In this document: positions 9,320-18,171 of the stretch, piece after piece | Layout of the letters: each line of letters opens with the position of its first letter | Numbering within the stretch: position 1 is the stretch's first letter | From: an uncultured Draconibacterium sp. | GTDB lineage: Bacteria > Bacteroidota > Bacteroidia > Bacteroidales > Prolixibacteraceae | Length of the DNA stretch: 64,000 nt | Direction of reading: 5' to 3' | Assembly: GCF_913060805.1 (NCBI RefSeq) | Contig: NZ_CAJXTC010000003.1 | Location: forward strand, 62,001-126,000 | The notes under the pieces: generated by a model | Told to the model about the DNA's origin: nothing | Seen by the model: only the letters and a program-made list of their open reading frames with translations | The model's database searches: none | Program-made: the position numbers and the translations under genes

Positions 9320-9382
9320 ACTTGACGGCACTCACTTTTTGAAATCTACAAAAATTGTATCTTCGCCGAAAATTAGATAGTC

Positions 9383-9805
9383 ATGTTAAAAGGTATATTA
9401 GCAATTTCAGGACATTCGGGGCTGTTCAAAATGCTTGCCGAAAGTAAAAACAGCATTATTGTTGAATCGTTAGACACAAACAAACGTATGCCGGTTTATT
9501 CAACCGCAAAGGTATCGGCTTTGGAAGATATAGCCATTTACACTTACGAAAGTGATGTGCCGTTAAAAGACGTTTTTAAAGCCATTTCTGATGCAGAGGA
9601 TGGCGGAGCTGCTCTCTCTCACAAATCATCGGGAAATGAGTTAAAAACTTATTTCGAAAAAGTACTGCCAGAATATGATCAGGATCGTGTATATGTTTCT
9701 GATATAAAGAAGGTGTTACAGTGGTACAATGCTCTGCAGGAAAAGGAAATGCTTGATTTCTCAGAACCTGAAGAGGAAGAAACAACTGACGAAAAAGAAG
9801 ATTAA
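9383..9805 (+). CDS. DUF5606 family protein
   Basis: 140 residues, cytoplasmic. The opening 'LKGILAISGHSGLFKMLAESKNSIIVESLD' followed by 'KVSALEDIAIYT' is what I know as the N-terminal domain of DUF5606, a family largely confined to Bacteroidota. The C-terminal third is acidic and low in complexity (many Glu/Asp). Function is unknown. A TATCTTCG sequence 18 nt before the start resembles a -7 box. Its stop codon overlaps that of the convergent exonuclease gene by 4 nt, leaving no room for a terminator between them. Confidence 0.88.
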   Translation: MLKGILAISGHSGLFKMLAESKNSIIVESLDTNKRMPVYSTAKVSALEDIAIYTYESDVPLKDVFKAISDAEDGGAALSHKSSGNELKTYFEKVLPEYDQDRVYVSDIKKVLQWYNALQEKEMLDFSEPEEEETTDEKED

Positions 9806-10341
9806 AACAGTTTATAATTGTTAACGGCTTTGGGATTTCCCAGCGAGTCGTTTCGATCAACAAGAATATTAAAAAGTTTTGCAGTGGCAAGCGCATCGCC
9901 GGCAGCGCGGTGCCTGCCATTGATCTCAATTCCCAAATCGGTACATAGTTTTCCTAACGAATAAGATGGGTGTCCGGGAAGTAATTTTCGCGACAATTTT
10001 ACCGTACACATCGTTTTTCGATGATAGTCGTAACCTAAACGCGCATATTCTTCTTTAATGAACTTATAGTCGAAACTTGCATTGTGTGCAACAAAAGTCC
10101 GGCCCATTGTCATCTCGATAATCTTTTTTGCTACCTGGTAAAATTTTGGTGCCGTTCTCACCATCTCATTATCTATTCCTGTAAGTTCTGTAATAAAAAA
10201 AGGAATATCCATTTCTGGATTTATCAGCGTGGAAAAGGAGTCAGTAACCTCTTGTCCATTATGTTGGTAGATGGCAATTTCGGTAATTTTACCGTTTTTA
10301 TAACTCTGCCCGGTTGTTTCTATATCGATTATTGAAAACAA
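9802..10341 (-). CDS. DEDDh 3'-5' exonuclease (DnaQ/PolC-type domain)
   Basis: 179 residues consisting of a single exonuclease domain. The catalytic set is complete: Asp6 and Glu8 in 'DIETTG', Asp91 in 'HNASFD', His144 and Asp149 in 'HRAAGDA', which places it in the DEDDh class. Relatives act as the proofreading epsilon subunit of DNA polymerase III or as the exonuclease half of exonuclease/GIY-YIG proteins; here no UvrC-like half is attached, so it may be a stand-alone nuclease. It converges on the DUF5606 gene with overlapping stop codons. Confidence 0.92.
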   Translation of the reverse strand: MFSIIDIETTGQSYKNGKITEIAIYQHNGQEVTDSFSTLINPEMDIPFFITELTGIDNEMVRTAPKFYQVAKKIIEMTMGRTFVAHNASFDYKFIKEEYARLGYDYHRKTMCTVKLSRKLLPGHPSYSLGKLCTDLGIEINGRHRAAGDALATAKLFNILVDRNDSLGNPKAVNNYKLF

Positions 10342-10500
10342 AATGTTTAATATTTTGAATTAATTGAATTGAAATCTTTAAATTTGTTAAAAAATATTAT
10401 TAAGCATGAAATTAAGGCATAGAACTTTTTTTGATTCGTGGAAATTAATTTCTAAATTGCCCTAAGAATTCAACAAACAACAAAAAATAATTTCAAAACT

Positions 10501-11796
10501 ATGAAAAAATTTACTCTTTTCTTATTTGCATTGGGTTTGTTCATTGGTTCTGCCATTGCTCAAAATTCCGATAATAAATGGGCCATCGGTGTAGGACCTG
10601 GTATTGACTACAATATTGAAACAGATGATACCGGTGTTCTCGCTAATTTCTACATTAGCCGCTATTTGAGCCCAAGATTTGATTTAATGCTCGATAACAG
10701 ATTGTCTTTCACTGATGGAGGTACAGATGTATTTGCTACCTTACTTAACCTGCGTTTGAAACTTTATAATGAAGATATGGCAATCCAGCCATTCCTTTTT
10801 GGTGGACCTGGTTATATGTGGGATAATCAGGCAGACGGTGTTACATTTGATTATGGTGCCGGTTTGAAATTCCCTGTTGGCGAAAAAACATCGCTATTTA
10901 TAGCAGGTTCATATGTTAATAGTATAGAGGGATATCATTCTGGGCAACCGGAAAAAGGATGGACTGACGAACATTTCATGGTTACCAGTATCTTGGAATT
11001 TGCCATGGGTAAAGCCAAAGATGAAGATGGTGACGGTGTAAGTGATCGTAAAGACGAATGTCCAGGTACGCCTGCAGGAGTACAAGTAGATGAAAAAGGT
11101 TGTCCGATCGACACTGACGGTGACGGAGTTCCTGATTATAAAGATGACTGTCCTACAGAACCTGGCCCAGCTTCTTTAAATGGTTGTCCTGACAAAGATG
11201 GTGACGGTATTGCCGATAAAGATGATGAGTGTCCTGATACTCCTGGATTGGCTAAATTCAACGGCTGTCCTGATTCAGACGAAGACGGAGTTCCTGATCC
11301 AAAAGACAAATGTCCTGATACACCAAAAGGATGTCCTGTTGACGCTGACGGTTGTCCGCTTGATTCAGACGGCGACGGTGTAATCGACTGTGAAGACGAT
11401 TGTCCTTCAGAAGTAGGTCCTGCAAGCAACAATGGTTGCCCAGATTGGAGTGAAATTTCAATTCCAACTATCTACTTCGATTTCGACAAATCAACTCTGA
11501 GACCAGAAGCTCAAGCTGAATTGGATAAATTAGCTGATCAATTGAACGCTGCTAAAGAATACGACATCGTAATTGGTGGTCACACTGATGACATTGGTAC
11601 AGAACAATACAACATGGGACTGTCTGAAAGACGTGCTCAGGCTGTTGTTAAGTACTTACTGAGAAAAGGTGTGAACAACGCTTATGTAGGTTCTAATAAC
11701 TATGGTGAAACTAAACCGGCTGTTCCTAACACAACATTAGAGAACAAACGCAAAAACCGTAGAGCAGAATTTGAAGTTGCAAAAGTTCGCAAGTAA
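10501..11796 (+). CDS. OmpA-family protein with thrombospondin type 3 repeats
   Basis: 431 residues. Signal peptide 1-20 (cleavage after 'GSAIA'); small beta-barrel-like N-terminal domain (about 22-170); calcium-binding TSP3 repeats of the D-x-D-x-DG-x-x-D form with paired Cys-Pro (about 173-314); OmpA/MotB peptidoglycan-binding domain (321-431) with 'YFDFDKSTLRP', Asp363 in 'GHTDD' and Arg378 in 'LSERRAQ', the residues that hold diaminopimelate in the family. Likely an abundant protein tying the outer membrane to the cell wall. It is followed by its own terminator and codes alone. Confidence 0.93.
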   Translation: MKKFTLFLFALGLFIGSAIAQNSDNKWAIGVGPGIDYNIETDDTGVLANFYISRYLSPRFDLMLDNRLSFTDGGTDVFATLLNLRLKLYNEDMAIQPFLFGGPGYMWDNQADGVTFDYGAGLKFPVGEKTSLFIAGSYVNSIEGYHSGQPEKGWTDEHFMVTSILEFAMGKAKDEDGDGVSDRKDECPGTPAGVQVDEKGCPIDTDGDGVPDYKDDCPTEPGPASLNGCPDKDGDGIADKDDECPDTPGLAKFNGCPDSDEDGVPDPKDKCPDTPKGCPVDADGCPLDSDGDGVIDCEDDCPSEVGPASNNGCPDWSEISIPTIYFDFDKSTLRPEAQAELDKLADQLNAAKEYDIVIGGHTDDIGTEQYNMGLSERRAQAVVKYLLRKGVNNAYVGSNNYGETKPAVPNTTLENKRKNRRAEFEVAKVRK

Positions 11797-11815
11797 GCTT
11801 TAATTAAATATTATC

Positions 11816-11847
11816 GAAAAGCTCTGTCATTTGGCAGGGCTTTTCTC
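11816..11847 (+). terminator. Terminator after the OmpA-family gene
   Basis: GAAAAGCTCTGTC (11816-11828) pairs with GGCAGGGCTTTTC (11833-11845) with two G-T pairs and an ATTT loop, within a T-rich right arm. Confidence 0.7.
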
Positions 11848-11866
11848 GTTTATGGCTGTAATGTAT

Positions 11867-11874
11867 TATATTTG
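11867..11874 (+). promoter_or_regulatory. -7 box of the argS promoter
   Basis: TATATTTG matches TAnnTTTG exactly and lies 26 nt before the argS ATG. No clear TTG is present at the expected -33 distance. Confidence 0.5.
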
Positions 11875-11899
11875 CGGTCTCAAAAAAATAAGCTTGATT

Positions 11900-13690
11900 A
11901 TGAGTATCGAAAGTTTGATTCAGAAAGGAACCGTTGAAGGAATGAAGTCTTTATACGGTGCAGATTTACCAGAAAACCAGGTACAGGTGCAGAATACCCG
12001 AAAAGATTTCGAGGGCGATATAACCGTTGTGGTGTTTCCTTTTTTACGATACTCAAAAAAAGGACCGGAGCAAACTGCCGAAGATCTTGGAAAATACCTT
12101 GTTGAAAACATTGAAACCGTAGAAAACTTCAATGTAATAAAAGGTTTTCTGAATTTGGAGATCAGCCAGAATTATTGGCTCGGCGTTCTTAAAAGTAGCT
12201 TTGCGAATTCGGAATTTGGATTAAAACCGGTTACCGACGATAGTGAGTTGGTAATGGTTGAATACTCGTCGCCAAACACCAACAAACCGCTTCACCTTGG
12301 CCACATCAGAAACAACCTGTTGGGATTCTCTATCTCTGAGATTTTGAAAGCCAACGGTAAAAAAGTGGTAATGACCAACATTGTAAACGACCGTGGTATC
12401 CACATCTGTAAATCGATGTATGCCTGGAAACAATGGGGTAACGGAGAAACTCCTGAAAGCATAGGAATGAAAGGCGATCACCTAGTTGGAAAATACTACG
12501 TTGAATTCGATAAACATTACAAAGCTGAAGTTGCTGAACTGGTTGAAAAAGGTGTTTCGAAAGAAGAAGCCGAAAACCAGGCACCATCAATTATTGCAGC
12601 CCGCGAATTGCTTAGAAAGTGGGAAGCAAAAGATGAGGAGACAGTTGAGCTTTGGAAAATGATGAACAACTGGGTGTACGCAGGTTTTGACGTAACTTAC
12701 AAAACACTTGGTGTTGGTTTCGATAAAATTTATTACGAGTCGGACACTTACCTTATTGGTAAAGAAGAGGTGTTGAGAGGTCTGGAAGAAGGTACTTTTA
12801 CAAGACGCGAAGACAACTCGGTTTGGGCCGATCTTACCGGTGACGGATTGGATCAGAAAATACTTTTACGTAGCGATGGTACCTCGGTTTATATGACCCA
12901 GGACATTGGTACGGCCAAAATGCGTTTTAACGATTATTCGATCGACAAAATGGTTTACGTGGTGGGTAATGAGCAAAACTACCACTTCCAGGTGTTGGCT
13001 ATTTTGCTGGATAAACTTGGATTTAGCTGGGGAAAAGATTTGTACCACTTCTCGTATGGCATGGTTGAATTACCATCAGGAAAAATGAAATCTCGCGAGG
13101 GAACCGTTGTTGATGCCGACGACTTGGTTGACAACATGGTGGAAGTAGCCCGCGAAATGTCGGCTGATTTAGGAAAACTTGATTCGCTAACAGGTGACGA
13201 TGCCGAGAATACCTTTAAAATGATTGCCCTTGGTGCGCTGAAATATTTTATTCTGAAAGTAGACCCACGTAAGAATATGATGTTCAACCCGGAAGAATCG
13301 ATCGATTTTAACGGAAATACCGGGCCATTTATTCAGTACACTTACGCACGTATTAAATCGGTTCTGCGCAAGGCTGCCGATCAAAATATTACTATTGACG
13401 AGAATGTGACTGTTGAATCGATTTCATCAAAAGAAAAGGATTTAGTGAAACGTATTTCGTTATTTCCTGCAGCTGTGGAAGAAGCCGGCGACAATTACAG
13501 CCCGGCAATTATTGCCAACTACTGCTACGAATTGGTAAAAGAATTCAACCAGTTTTATCACGATCATACAATACTTGGAGAAGCTGACGAAAGTGTGAAA
13601 AACTTCCGTCTGGTGCTGGCGTCAGCCGTTGGGCAGGTGGTACAAACCGGTATGGGCTTGTTGGGTGTTGAAATGCCAGAAAGAATGTAG
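11900..13690 (+). CDS. argS: Arginyl-tRNA synthetase
   Basis: 596 residues, usual length. Class I synthetase that charges tRNA-Arg. Seen: N-terminal Add-1-type domain; the HIGH motif as HLGH (132-135) in 'SSPNTNKPLHLGH'; the KMSKS loop as KMKS (395-398) in 'LPSGKMKSREG'; and a C-terminal DALR anticodon-binding domain ending 'GLLGVEMPERM'. I start it at the ATG 26 nt after the -7 box; an in-frame TTG at 11831 lies inside the preceding terminator. Followed by a strong hairpin, so it is transcribed alone. Confidence 0.97.
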   Translation: MSIESLIQKGTVEGMKSLYGADLPENQVQVQNTRKDFEGDITVVVFPFLRYSKKGPEQTAEDLGKYLVENIETVENFNVIKGFLNLEISQNYWLGVLKSSFANSEFGLKPVTDDSELVMVEYSSPNTNKPLHLGHIRNNLLGFSISEILKANGKKVVMTNIVNDRGIHICKSMYAWKQWGNGETPESIGMKGDHLVGKYYVEFDKHYKAEVAELVEKGVSKEEAENQAPSIIAARELLRKWEAKDEETVELWKMMNNWVYAGFDVTYKTLGVGFDKIYYESDTYLIGKEEVLRGLEEGTFTRREDNSVWADLTGDGLDQKILLRSDGTSVYMTQDIGTAKMRFNDYSIDKMVYVVGNEQNYHFQVLAILLDKLGFSWGKDLYHFSYGMVELPSGKMKSREGTVVDADDLVDNMVEVAREMSADLGKLDSLTGDDAENTFKMIALGALKYFILKVDPRKNMMFNPEESIDFNGNTGPFIQYTYARIKSVLRKAADQNITIDENVTVESISSKEKDLVKRISLFPAAVEEAGDNYSPAIIANYCYELVKEFNQFYHDHTILGEADESVKNFRLVLASAVGQVVQTGMGLLGVEMPERM

Positions 13691-13744
13691 ATCCAATAAT
13701 CAGAACAAGCGCTAAATAAGCATTACAGATAGCTGTATCATATA

Positions 13745-13786
13745 ACAACCCGTTTCAATATTTAATTTGAAACGGGTTGTTTGTTT
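13745..13786 (+). terminator. Terminator of argS
   Basis: A perfect 14-bp stem, ACAACCCGTTTCAA (13745-13758) with its complement (13767-13780), around an 8-nt loop, followed by a T-rich stretch. Confidence 0.8.
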
Positions 13787-13831
13787 ATAGCTTTTTATAT
13801 CAATGTGATTTTAGGTCGAAAAACCTTTTAA

Positions 13832-13863
13832 AAAAGAAAGGAGGCCATCTTCAAAGCCTCCTT
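13832..13863 (-). terminator. Minus-strand terminator, probably of the MOSC gene
   Basis: AAGGAGGC (13838-13845) pairs with GCCTCCTT (13856-13863); on the minus strand the stem is followed by TTTCTTTTTT. It is about 170 nt past the stop of the MOSC gene. The rest of 13691-14034 holds no gene I can support. Confidence 0.6.
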
Positions 13864-14034
13864 AATGTCTTTTGCAATTTGATGTTGCACTTCTGATTTA
13901 ATGGTTGAAAGAGGTTTGCACTTCCTTCCTTGTCCACTTATATATTCTGAAAAATGGGGAAAGGTAACCTTTAAATCTTTAGATATGTTGCTATTTAAAA
14001 CCGTTCTAATTGGAAAGTTTTGGTGGCTAACGGC

Positions 14035-14673
14035 TTATAAAAAATCGCTCCAGCGTTTTAATAAATCACGTTTGCAACTTTCGGCAATAAACGGATCGTT
14101 TACCGCTTCTTTTACTTTTTCATCAAATTCATCGGCATAAAGTAGGGTGTAAACTTCGTGTATCGATAGCGATTGTTTTTTGTCGATAAGCTCCATGCTG
14201 TCGCCGTGATTTACGTGGCCATTTTCCAAAATCCTGACATAAACACCCGAAAAACCGGAGTCGACAAACTGGCGTACAATATTGTTATCGTTAAACCTGA
14301 ACTGCAGTTTAAAACAAGGTTGGCGTGGTTGGGTAACCTGTACGACGGCCTCACCAATTTTATAAGTGTCTCCTATATTTATTTCCTTTTCGTGCAGACC
14401 TTCCACTGTAAGGTTTTCGCCAAACATTCCCCAGGGCAATTCTAAATCAGGATAAAGGTTTTGCCAGTATTGGTAATGATCCGCTGAGTAGAGGTAACAT
14501 GCTTTATCAACGCCGCCATGGTATCTGCGGTCCATCACATTGTCGTGTTTTACATCTTCTTTACCCAGAAAAATCCCCTTGTCAACACCAAATTTGTACA
14601 AACCGGTTGGGACCTCTTTTCCCTTCCATTCAATTATCCGGGCTTCAGCAATATTTGTTGAGATGATTTTCAT
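14035..14673 (-). CDS. MOSC domain protein (YiiM-like)
   Basis: 212 residues, single MOSC domain of the molybdenum cofactor sulfurase C-terminal superfamily. Features include 'RRYHGGVDKACYLYS', 'MFGENLTVEGL' and the conserved cysteine Cys120 in 'QPRQPCFKL', which in the family is the predicted sulfur or Moco contact. Family members such as YiiM and YcbX reduce N-hydroxylated compounds using Moco; whether this one binds Moco is untested. It is cytoplasmic and stands alone, with no Moco biosynthesis genes in view. Confidence 0.9.
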   Translation of the reverse strand: MKIISTNIAEARIIEWKGKEVPTGLYKFGVDKGIFLGKEDVKHDNVMDRRYHGGVDKACYLYSADHYQYWQNLYPDLELPWGMFGENLTVEGLHEKEINIGDTYKIGEAVVQVTQPRQPCFKLQFRFNDNNIVRQFVDSGFSGVYVRILENGHVNHGDSMELIDKKQSLSIHEVYTLLYADEFDEKVKEAVNDPFIAESCKRDLLKRWSDFL

Positions 14674-14801
14674 TTTTGTGTTATTTCGATCCGTAAGTTG
14701 ACGGAGAGAAATCTGGTTTAATTGGCTGCAAAGTAACAGATCTCGCAGTCATTCTTTCTTTAAGCTAACAGAGCGAACTGCTAACTGCGACTGTAAACTG
14801 A

Positions 14802-15539
14802 TTAAGCTATCTTCCGTTCCTTTTTAATGTTCTCGTAAGCCTGATTTACTTTTTGGAATTTCTCTTTTGCAGCATTCTGCACTTCGTCACCCAGTGTGCT
14901 AACTTTATCTGGGTGGTATTTCATTGCCATACGACGGTAAGCTTTTTTCACATCGTCGTTGCTGGCCGATCGGTCAATTTCAAGTATTTTGTAATCGCCA
15001 TCGGTATTAGGAACAAACATGGCCTGAATCGATTCAAAATCGTTATTTCCGATACCCATCTGATTACAAATATGTGTAATCAACTTTTGCTCTTCCACAT
15101 CAACCTGACCATCGGCATGGGCAATTCCAAACAAAAAATGAACCAGCTGCAGGCGTGCCGAGTAGTTCATGTTTGCTTTTATCTGCTGGCAAACTTCGTT
15201 AACCGGAATGGTTTGTTGCAGCAGGTCGCGTAACATTTTAATGGCTTCCTGTGCCGAGTCTTCGCCAAAGTTGTGCACCATAAATTTCTTTACATAGTCG
15301 AGCTCCGATTTCAGCACTTTTCCATCGGCTTTCATTACGGCAGCCACCAAAACCAAAAGGCTCATTACATATCCGCCGGTGGTAGTTGTTCTGCTCGAGT
15401 AGCCAGTTCGTGTTCCACGTTGCACGGCTTCCTGGCCGCCATCGAATATCGAACCTATCGTAAAACCTATAATTGCGCCAATAGGACCGCCGGCAAAAGC
15501 ACCTAGTCCGGCTCCTATCCATTTACCAAATTTTGCCAT
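14802..15539 (-). CDS. TerB/DjlA-like protein with C-terminal J domain
   Basis: 245 residues. A glycine-rich hydrophobic N terminus (about 8-32, 'GAGLGAFAGGPIGAIIG') may insert in the membrane as in DjlA. A TerB-like helical domain (about 58-175) has the two 'ADGxVxxxE' motifs typical of the family. A J domain (about 182-243) has His209-Pro210-Asp211, the DnaK-contacting motif. It probably recruits DnaK at the membrane. Its start overlaps the end of coaE by 17 nt, so it is likely translated by coupling as the last gene of the ybbR-coaE operon. Confidence 0.9.
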   Translation of the reverse strand: MAKFGKWIGAGLGAFAGGPIGAIIGFTIGSIFDGGQEAVQRGTRTGYSSRTTTTGGYVMSLLVLVAAVMKADGKVLKSELDYVKKFMVHNFGEDSAQEAIKMLRDLLQQTIPVNEVCQQIKANMNYSARLQLVHFLFGIAHADGQVDVEEQKLITHICNQMGIGNNDFESIQAMFVPNTDGDYKILEIDRSASNDDVKKAYRRMAMKYHPDKVSTLGDEVQNAAKEKFQKVNQAYENIKKERKIA

Positions 15540-16122
15540 ATTCTTTTAATTGTTTATCGATTTCAATGATTTGAGGAATCAATAATGTTTTGTTGTCGTT
15601 TTTAATTTCTTTTGAAGCGAGTTCGCGTTTCTGCTCATCGTTCCATTGTTTGCCCATCCGTTCTTTAACAGCTTCAACTGTTGAACCATCTCGCTTCGTT
15701 ACGCGGTCGATCCGCATATTTTCGGGTGCAGTTACTAAAATCGTATAATCCATCATTTTATAGAAACCGCTCTCAAAAAGAATCGCCGCTTCGTGAACGA
15801 CGTACGGACTGTTTTGCTGGTCTGCCCAAATCATAAATTCCTGCCGCACCACGGGATGAATTAAACCGTTTACCTTCTGCATCTCTGCGTTATCAGTAAA
15901 AATGATGCCAGCCAGCTTTTTCCGGTCAATTATGCCGTTTGGTGAATAAATGTCGTGGCCATACCAGTCAATAAGTCCGGTTTTGATTATCTCATGCGAA
16001 TTCACCAGTTTTTTTGCCCAAATGTCGGCCTCAAAAACAGGAGCTCCCAGAAGCTTGAAAACCTGGCAAATTACCGATTTTCCGCTTCCAATTCCACCTG
16101 TAATACCAATCTTTAAAGCCAT
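15523..16122 (-). CDS. coaE: Dephospho-CoA kinase
   Basis: 199 residues. Phosphorylates the 3'-OH of dephospho-CoA using ATP, the last step of CoA synthesis. The P-loop 'GITGGIGSGKS' (6-16) is at the N terminus, followed by 'VFEADIWAK' (the acceptor-site Asp region) and a lid segment rich in Arg ('RIDRVTKRDG'). It begins 3 nt after the ybbR gene ends, the common order in Bacteroidota, and overlaps the TerB/J gene downstream. Confidence 0.95.
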   Translation of the reverse strand: MALKIGITGGIGSGKSVICQVFKLLGAPVFEADIWAKKLVNSHEIIKTGLIDWYGHDIYSPNGIIDRKKLAGIIFTDNAEMQKVNGLIHPVVRQEFMIWADQQNSPYVVHEAAILFESGFYKMMDYTILVTAPENMRIDRVTKRDGSTVEAVKERMGKQWNDEQKRELASKEIKNDNKTLLIPQIIEIDKQLKEYGKIW

Positions 16123-16125
16123 TTT

Positions 16126-17115
16126 TTAATACGTTTCAATGAGGTATTCTACCGATTCTGGAGTAAAGCGCGAAATCTCAACAAACGATGGTTTATCGGC
16201 TATGTTCACCCTCAGGCGGCTTTCGCTGTTACTAATCGATGCATAATCAACCACTGCCCGAAAGTCGGCATCCGAAATATTGTCGAATTCACTCAAGCCT
16301 ACAATGCAGTTAAGCGTGAGTTCCGATGGGAACAATTTAATCCTCACATCGGCCGGTTTGTTGATAACCTGTATAGGAAGGCGAACCTGTTTTTCGGTGT
16401 ATTTTTCCACATCAATTTGCAATAGCACCTCGGCCGGAACAACAGTGGTGGGCTCCGGATGAATGAGTTTTACATTTCGGGTAATCGTTTTATCCACTTC
16501 TTCGAACGACCGTTGTGTAGTGGAGAGAAAACGAACCGTATCGACTACCGACGCGGGACCTGTAATTTTAACTTCCGAAGGTTTTACCTGCACCGGATTT
16601 TTTAGATTAAACTGAGGTTTAAATTCGATTGAAACATCGGCTTTTACCGGAACCGTTTTGGTTTTTAAGCTGTCGAGAACGATTCGGATGATATCAGGAT
16701 TAACCTGCTGCAGGCTAATTTCGTTACTAATCTGGCTCGAAATTCGTCGGATTAAAGTATTGCTTGCTACCAGATACGTGCCGTTGTTCGACTCCAGATT
16801 CTGCGTAATATTCGTCAGGTTTAAAATAATGGGCGAATACGAAAAATTGAGTTTATGGCGCAAAAGAGTAAAACCGTGTGCATCAACTTTTAGATCAAGT
16901 TTTTCAGGAGGTTTATTGGCCAAAAACTGGTGGTTGGGCGGACTTACATACCGAACGGGGTAAGCGATAGTTGTAGAGTAATCTTTTTCCAAAGCATTTA
17001 AAAACCAGAGCACTGTGGCGATAACCACGCAAATTAAATAAACGATTACTCGTTTGTCGTTTTTAAGTTGCTCAATTTTTAAATAGCCCGTTATTTTTTC
17101 AATGTTCTTGTTCAT
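16126..17115 (-). CDS. YbbR-like (CdaR-type) domain protein
   Basis: 329 residues. One transmembrane helix near the N terminus (about 24-42, 'VIVYLICVVIATVLWFL') followed by a periplasmic part with YbbR-type beta domains ('VDAHGFTLLRHKL', 'VKITGPASVVDTVRFL'). In Firmicutes CdaR regulates the CdaA c-di-AMP cyclase; no CdaA is visible here, so that role should not be assumed. It is first gene of the ybbR-coaE-TerB/J operon; a TAATTTTG sequence at 17129-17136 on the minus strand could be its -7 box. Confidence 0.88.
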   Translation of the reverse strand: MNKNIEKITGYLKIEQLKNDKRVIVYLICVVIATVLWFLNALEKDYSTTIAYPVRYVSPPNHQFLANKPPEKLDLKVDAHGFTLLRHKLNFSYSPIILNLTNITQNLESNNGTYLVASNTLIRRISSQISNEISLQQVNPDIIRIVLDSLKTKTVPVKADVSIEFKPQFNLKNPVQVKPSEVKITGPASVVDTVRFLSTTQRSFEEVDKTITRNVKLIHPEPTTVVPAEVLLQIDVEKYTEKQVRLPIQVINKPADVRIKLFPSELTLNCIVGLSEFDNISDADFRAVVDYASISNSESRLRVNIADKPSFVEISRFTPESVEYLIETY

Positions 17116-17164
17116 TCCGGTAAAACAGCAAAATTAACGAAAAGTAGCAATTAATACCGACATC

Positions 17165-17206
17165 AAAAACGAAGCTTGCAAAATTCCTCTTGCAAGCTTC
17201 GTTTTT
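17165..17206 (-). terminator. Terminator after the DUF4249 gene
   Basis: A perfect 17-bp stem (17165-17181 with 17190-17206; core CGAAGCTTGCAA) with an 8-nt loop, bordered by A5 and T6. In minus-strand direction it ends the TonB receptor/DUF4249 operon and insulates the ybbR operon. Confidence 0.9.
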
Positions 17207-17248
17207 TAAGAAATGTATATTTCAAAGTTTTAAATTCTCAAACGGTTT

Positions 17249-18166
17249 TTAAATTCCGGGGATACTCGATTTTAAAGGCGTGAAATTTGAGTCGTCGATA
17301 ACTACTGTATTACCAACTGAAACATCGCGCGCCGAGAACAAACCCAGAATACGTTTCCCGTCGTTGGAACTCAGGTTGCTTGGTACATTTGCGGGCGGAA
17401 CACTAAACGGACTTCCGGCCCAAGCCTGATCATTCAGTGCCCAGTAAAAGTCGTATACTGCCGATGAAATTGAAAGTTGTTCTACACGTATGGTGTCTCC
17501 ATCATGCAGAATTTTATCTTCCTCTTCTTCTTCCCAGTCAAGATAGATAAGCATGTCGTAAATGTAATTACCGTCAACCAGTTCATCGCTGGCAAAAGCC
17601 AGATCCTCTGCATCGTACAGAAGCTCGTCGTTAATGTAAATATCCCATTTATAATAATGCCCCAAGCCAGGCGTTTCCTGCGAATTAATGAAAATACCCA
17701 GGTATTCGTAATCACCTATATTACTTAAATTTACTTTTACTGTATCCAATATCTCAACTTCCTGTAAATAATCTTCTGCAGTAATTACTGTTCCGTCCGG
17801 TGTTGTAATTGTTAAGGTGTATGTGCGGCCGCTAACTCCCGGATAAGTAGTTCCGGCAGGCAATACATAAATTCCTGTAGTTCCTTGTTCTTCGAGTGTT
17901 ACGGAATTTGGCGAATCGGCATTGTCGCTTAACACAACCACGGCATTATTGATTACCGGGTTTTGTGCTGTTTGATTTACCGCAAGCGTGCGTTCCAATT
18001 TTACATAAACGTTGTTTTCTGCTTTTGTGTTAATGTACGCTTCAACGGCTATCAGGTCAATATCTTCGTCGTTTAGTTCCACGTCAACCACATCTTCGCA
18101 GGCGGTTAATGCAACAATCGCAAACAGAAGAATGATAATTCCTTTTATTATTTGTGCTGTTTTCAT
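17249..18166 (-). CDS. DUF4249 family lipoprotein
   Basis: 305 residues. Signal peptide with lipobox L-T-A-C (Cys23), then 'EDVVDVEL', a beta-rich domain with 'VEAYINTKAENNVYVKLERT', and a C-terminal 'ARDVSVGNTVVI' region as in DUF4249. This family is known in Bacteroidota as the partner of carboxypeptidase-regulatory-domain TonB receptors, much as SusD partners SusC. Here it starts 5 nt after the receptor gene, so the two are co-transcribed and probably form one outer-membrane uptake complex. Ligand unknown. Confidence 0.88.
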   Translation of the reverse strand: MKTAQIIKGIIILLFAIVALTACEDVVDVELNDEDIDLIAVEAYINTKAENNVYVKLERTLAVNQTAQNPVINNAVVVLSDNADSPNSVTLEEQGTTGIYVLPAGTTYPGVSGRTYTLTITTPDGTVITAEDYLQEVEILDTVKVNLSNIGDYEYLGIFINSQETPGLGHYYKWDIYINDELLYDAEDLAFASDELVDGNYIYDMLIYLDWEEEEEDKILHDGDTIRVEQLSISSAVYDFYWALNDQAWAGSPFSVPPANVPSNLSSNDGKRILGLFSARDVSVGNTVVIDDSNFTPLKSSIPGI

Positions 18167-18171
18167 GGCGT

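Noticed and set aside
11831-11899. N-terminal extension of ArgRS from a TTG
   Set aside because: It would begin inside the ompA terminator and cross the argS -7 box.
13901-14140. Plus-strand ORF of 79 codons
   Set aside because: It overlaps the end of the MOSC gene and the terminator region and shows no protein features.
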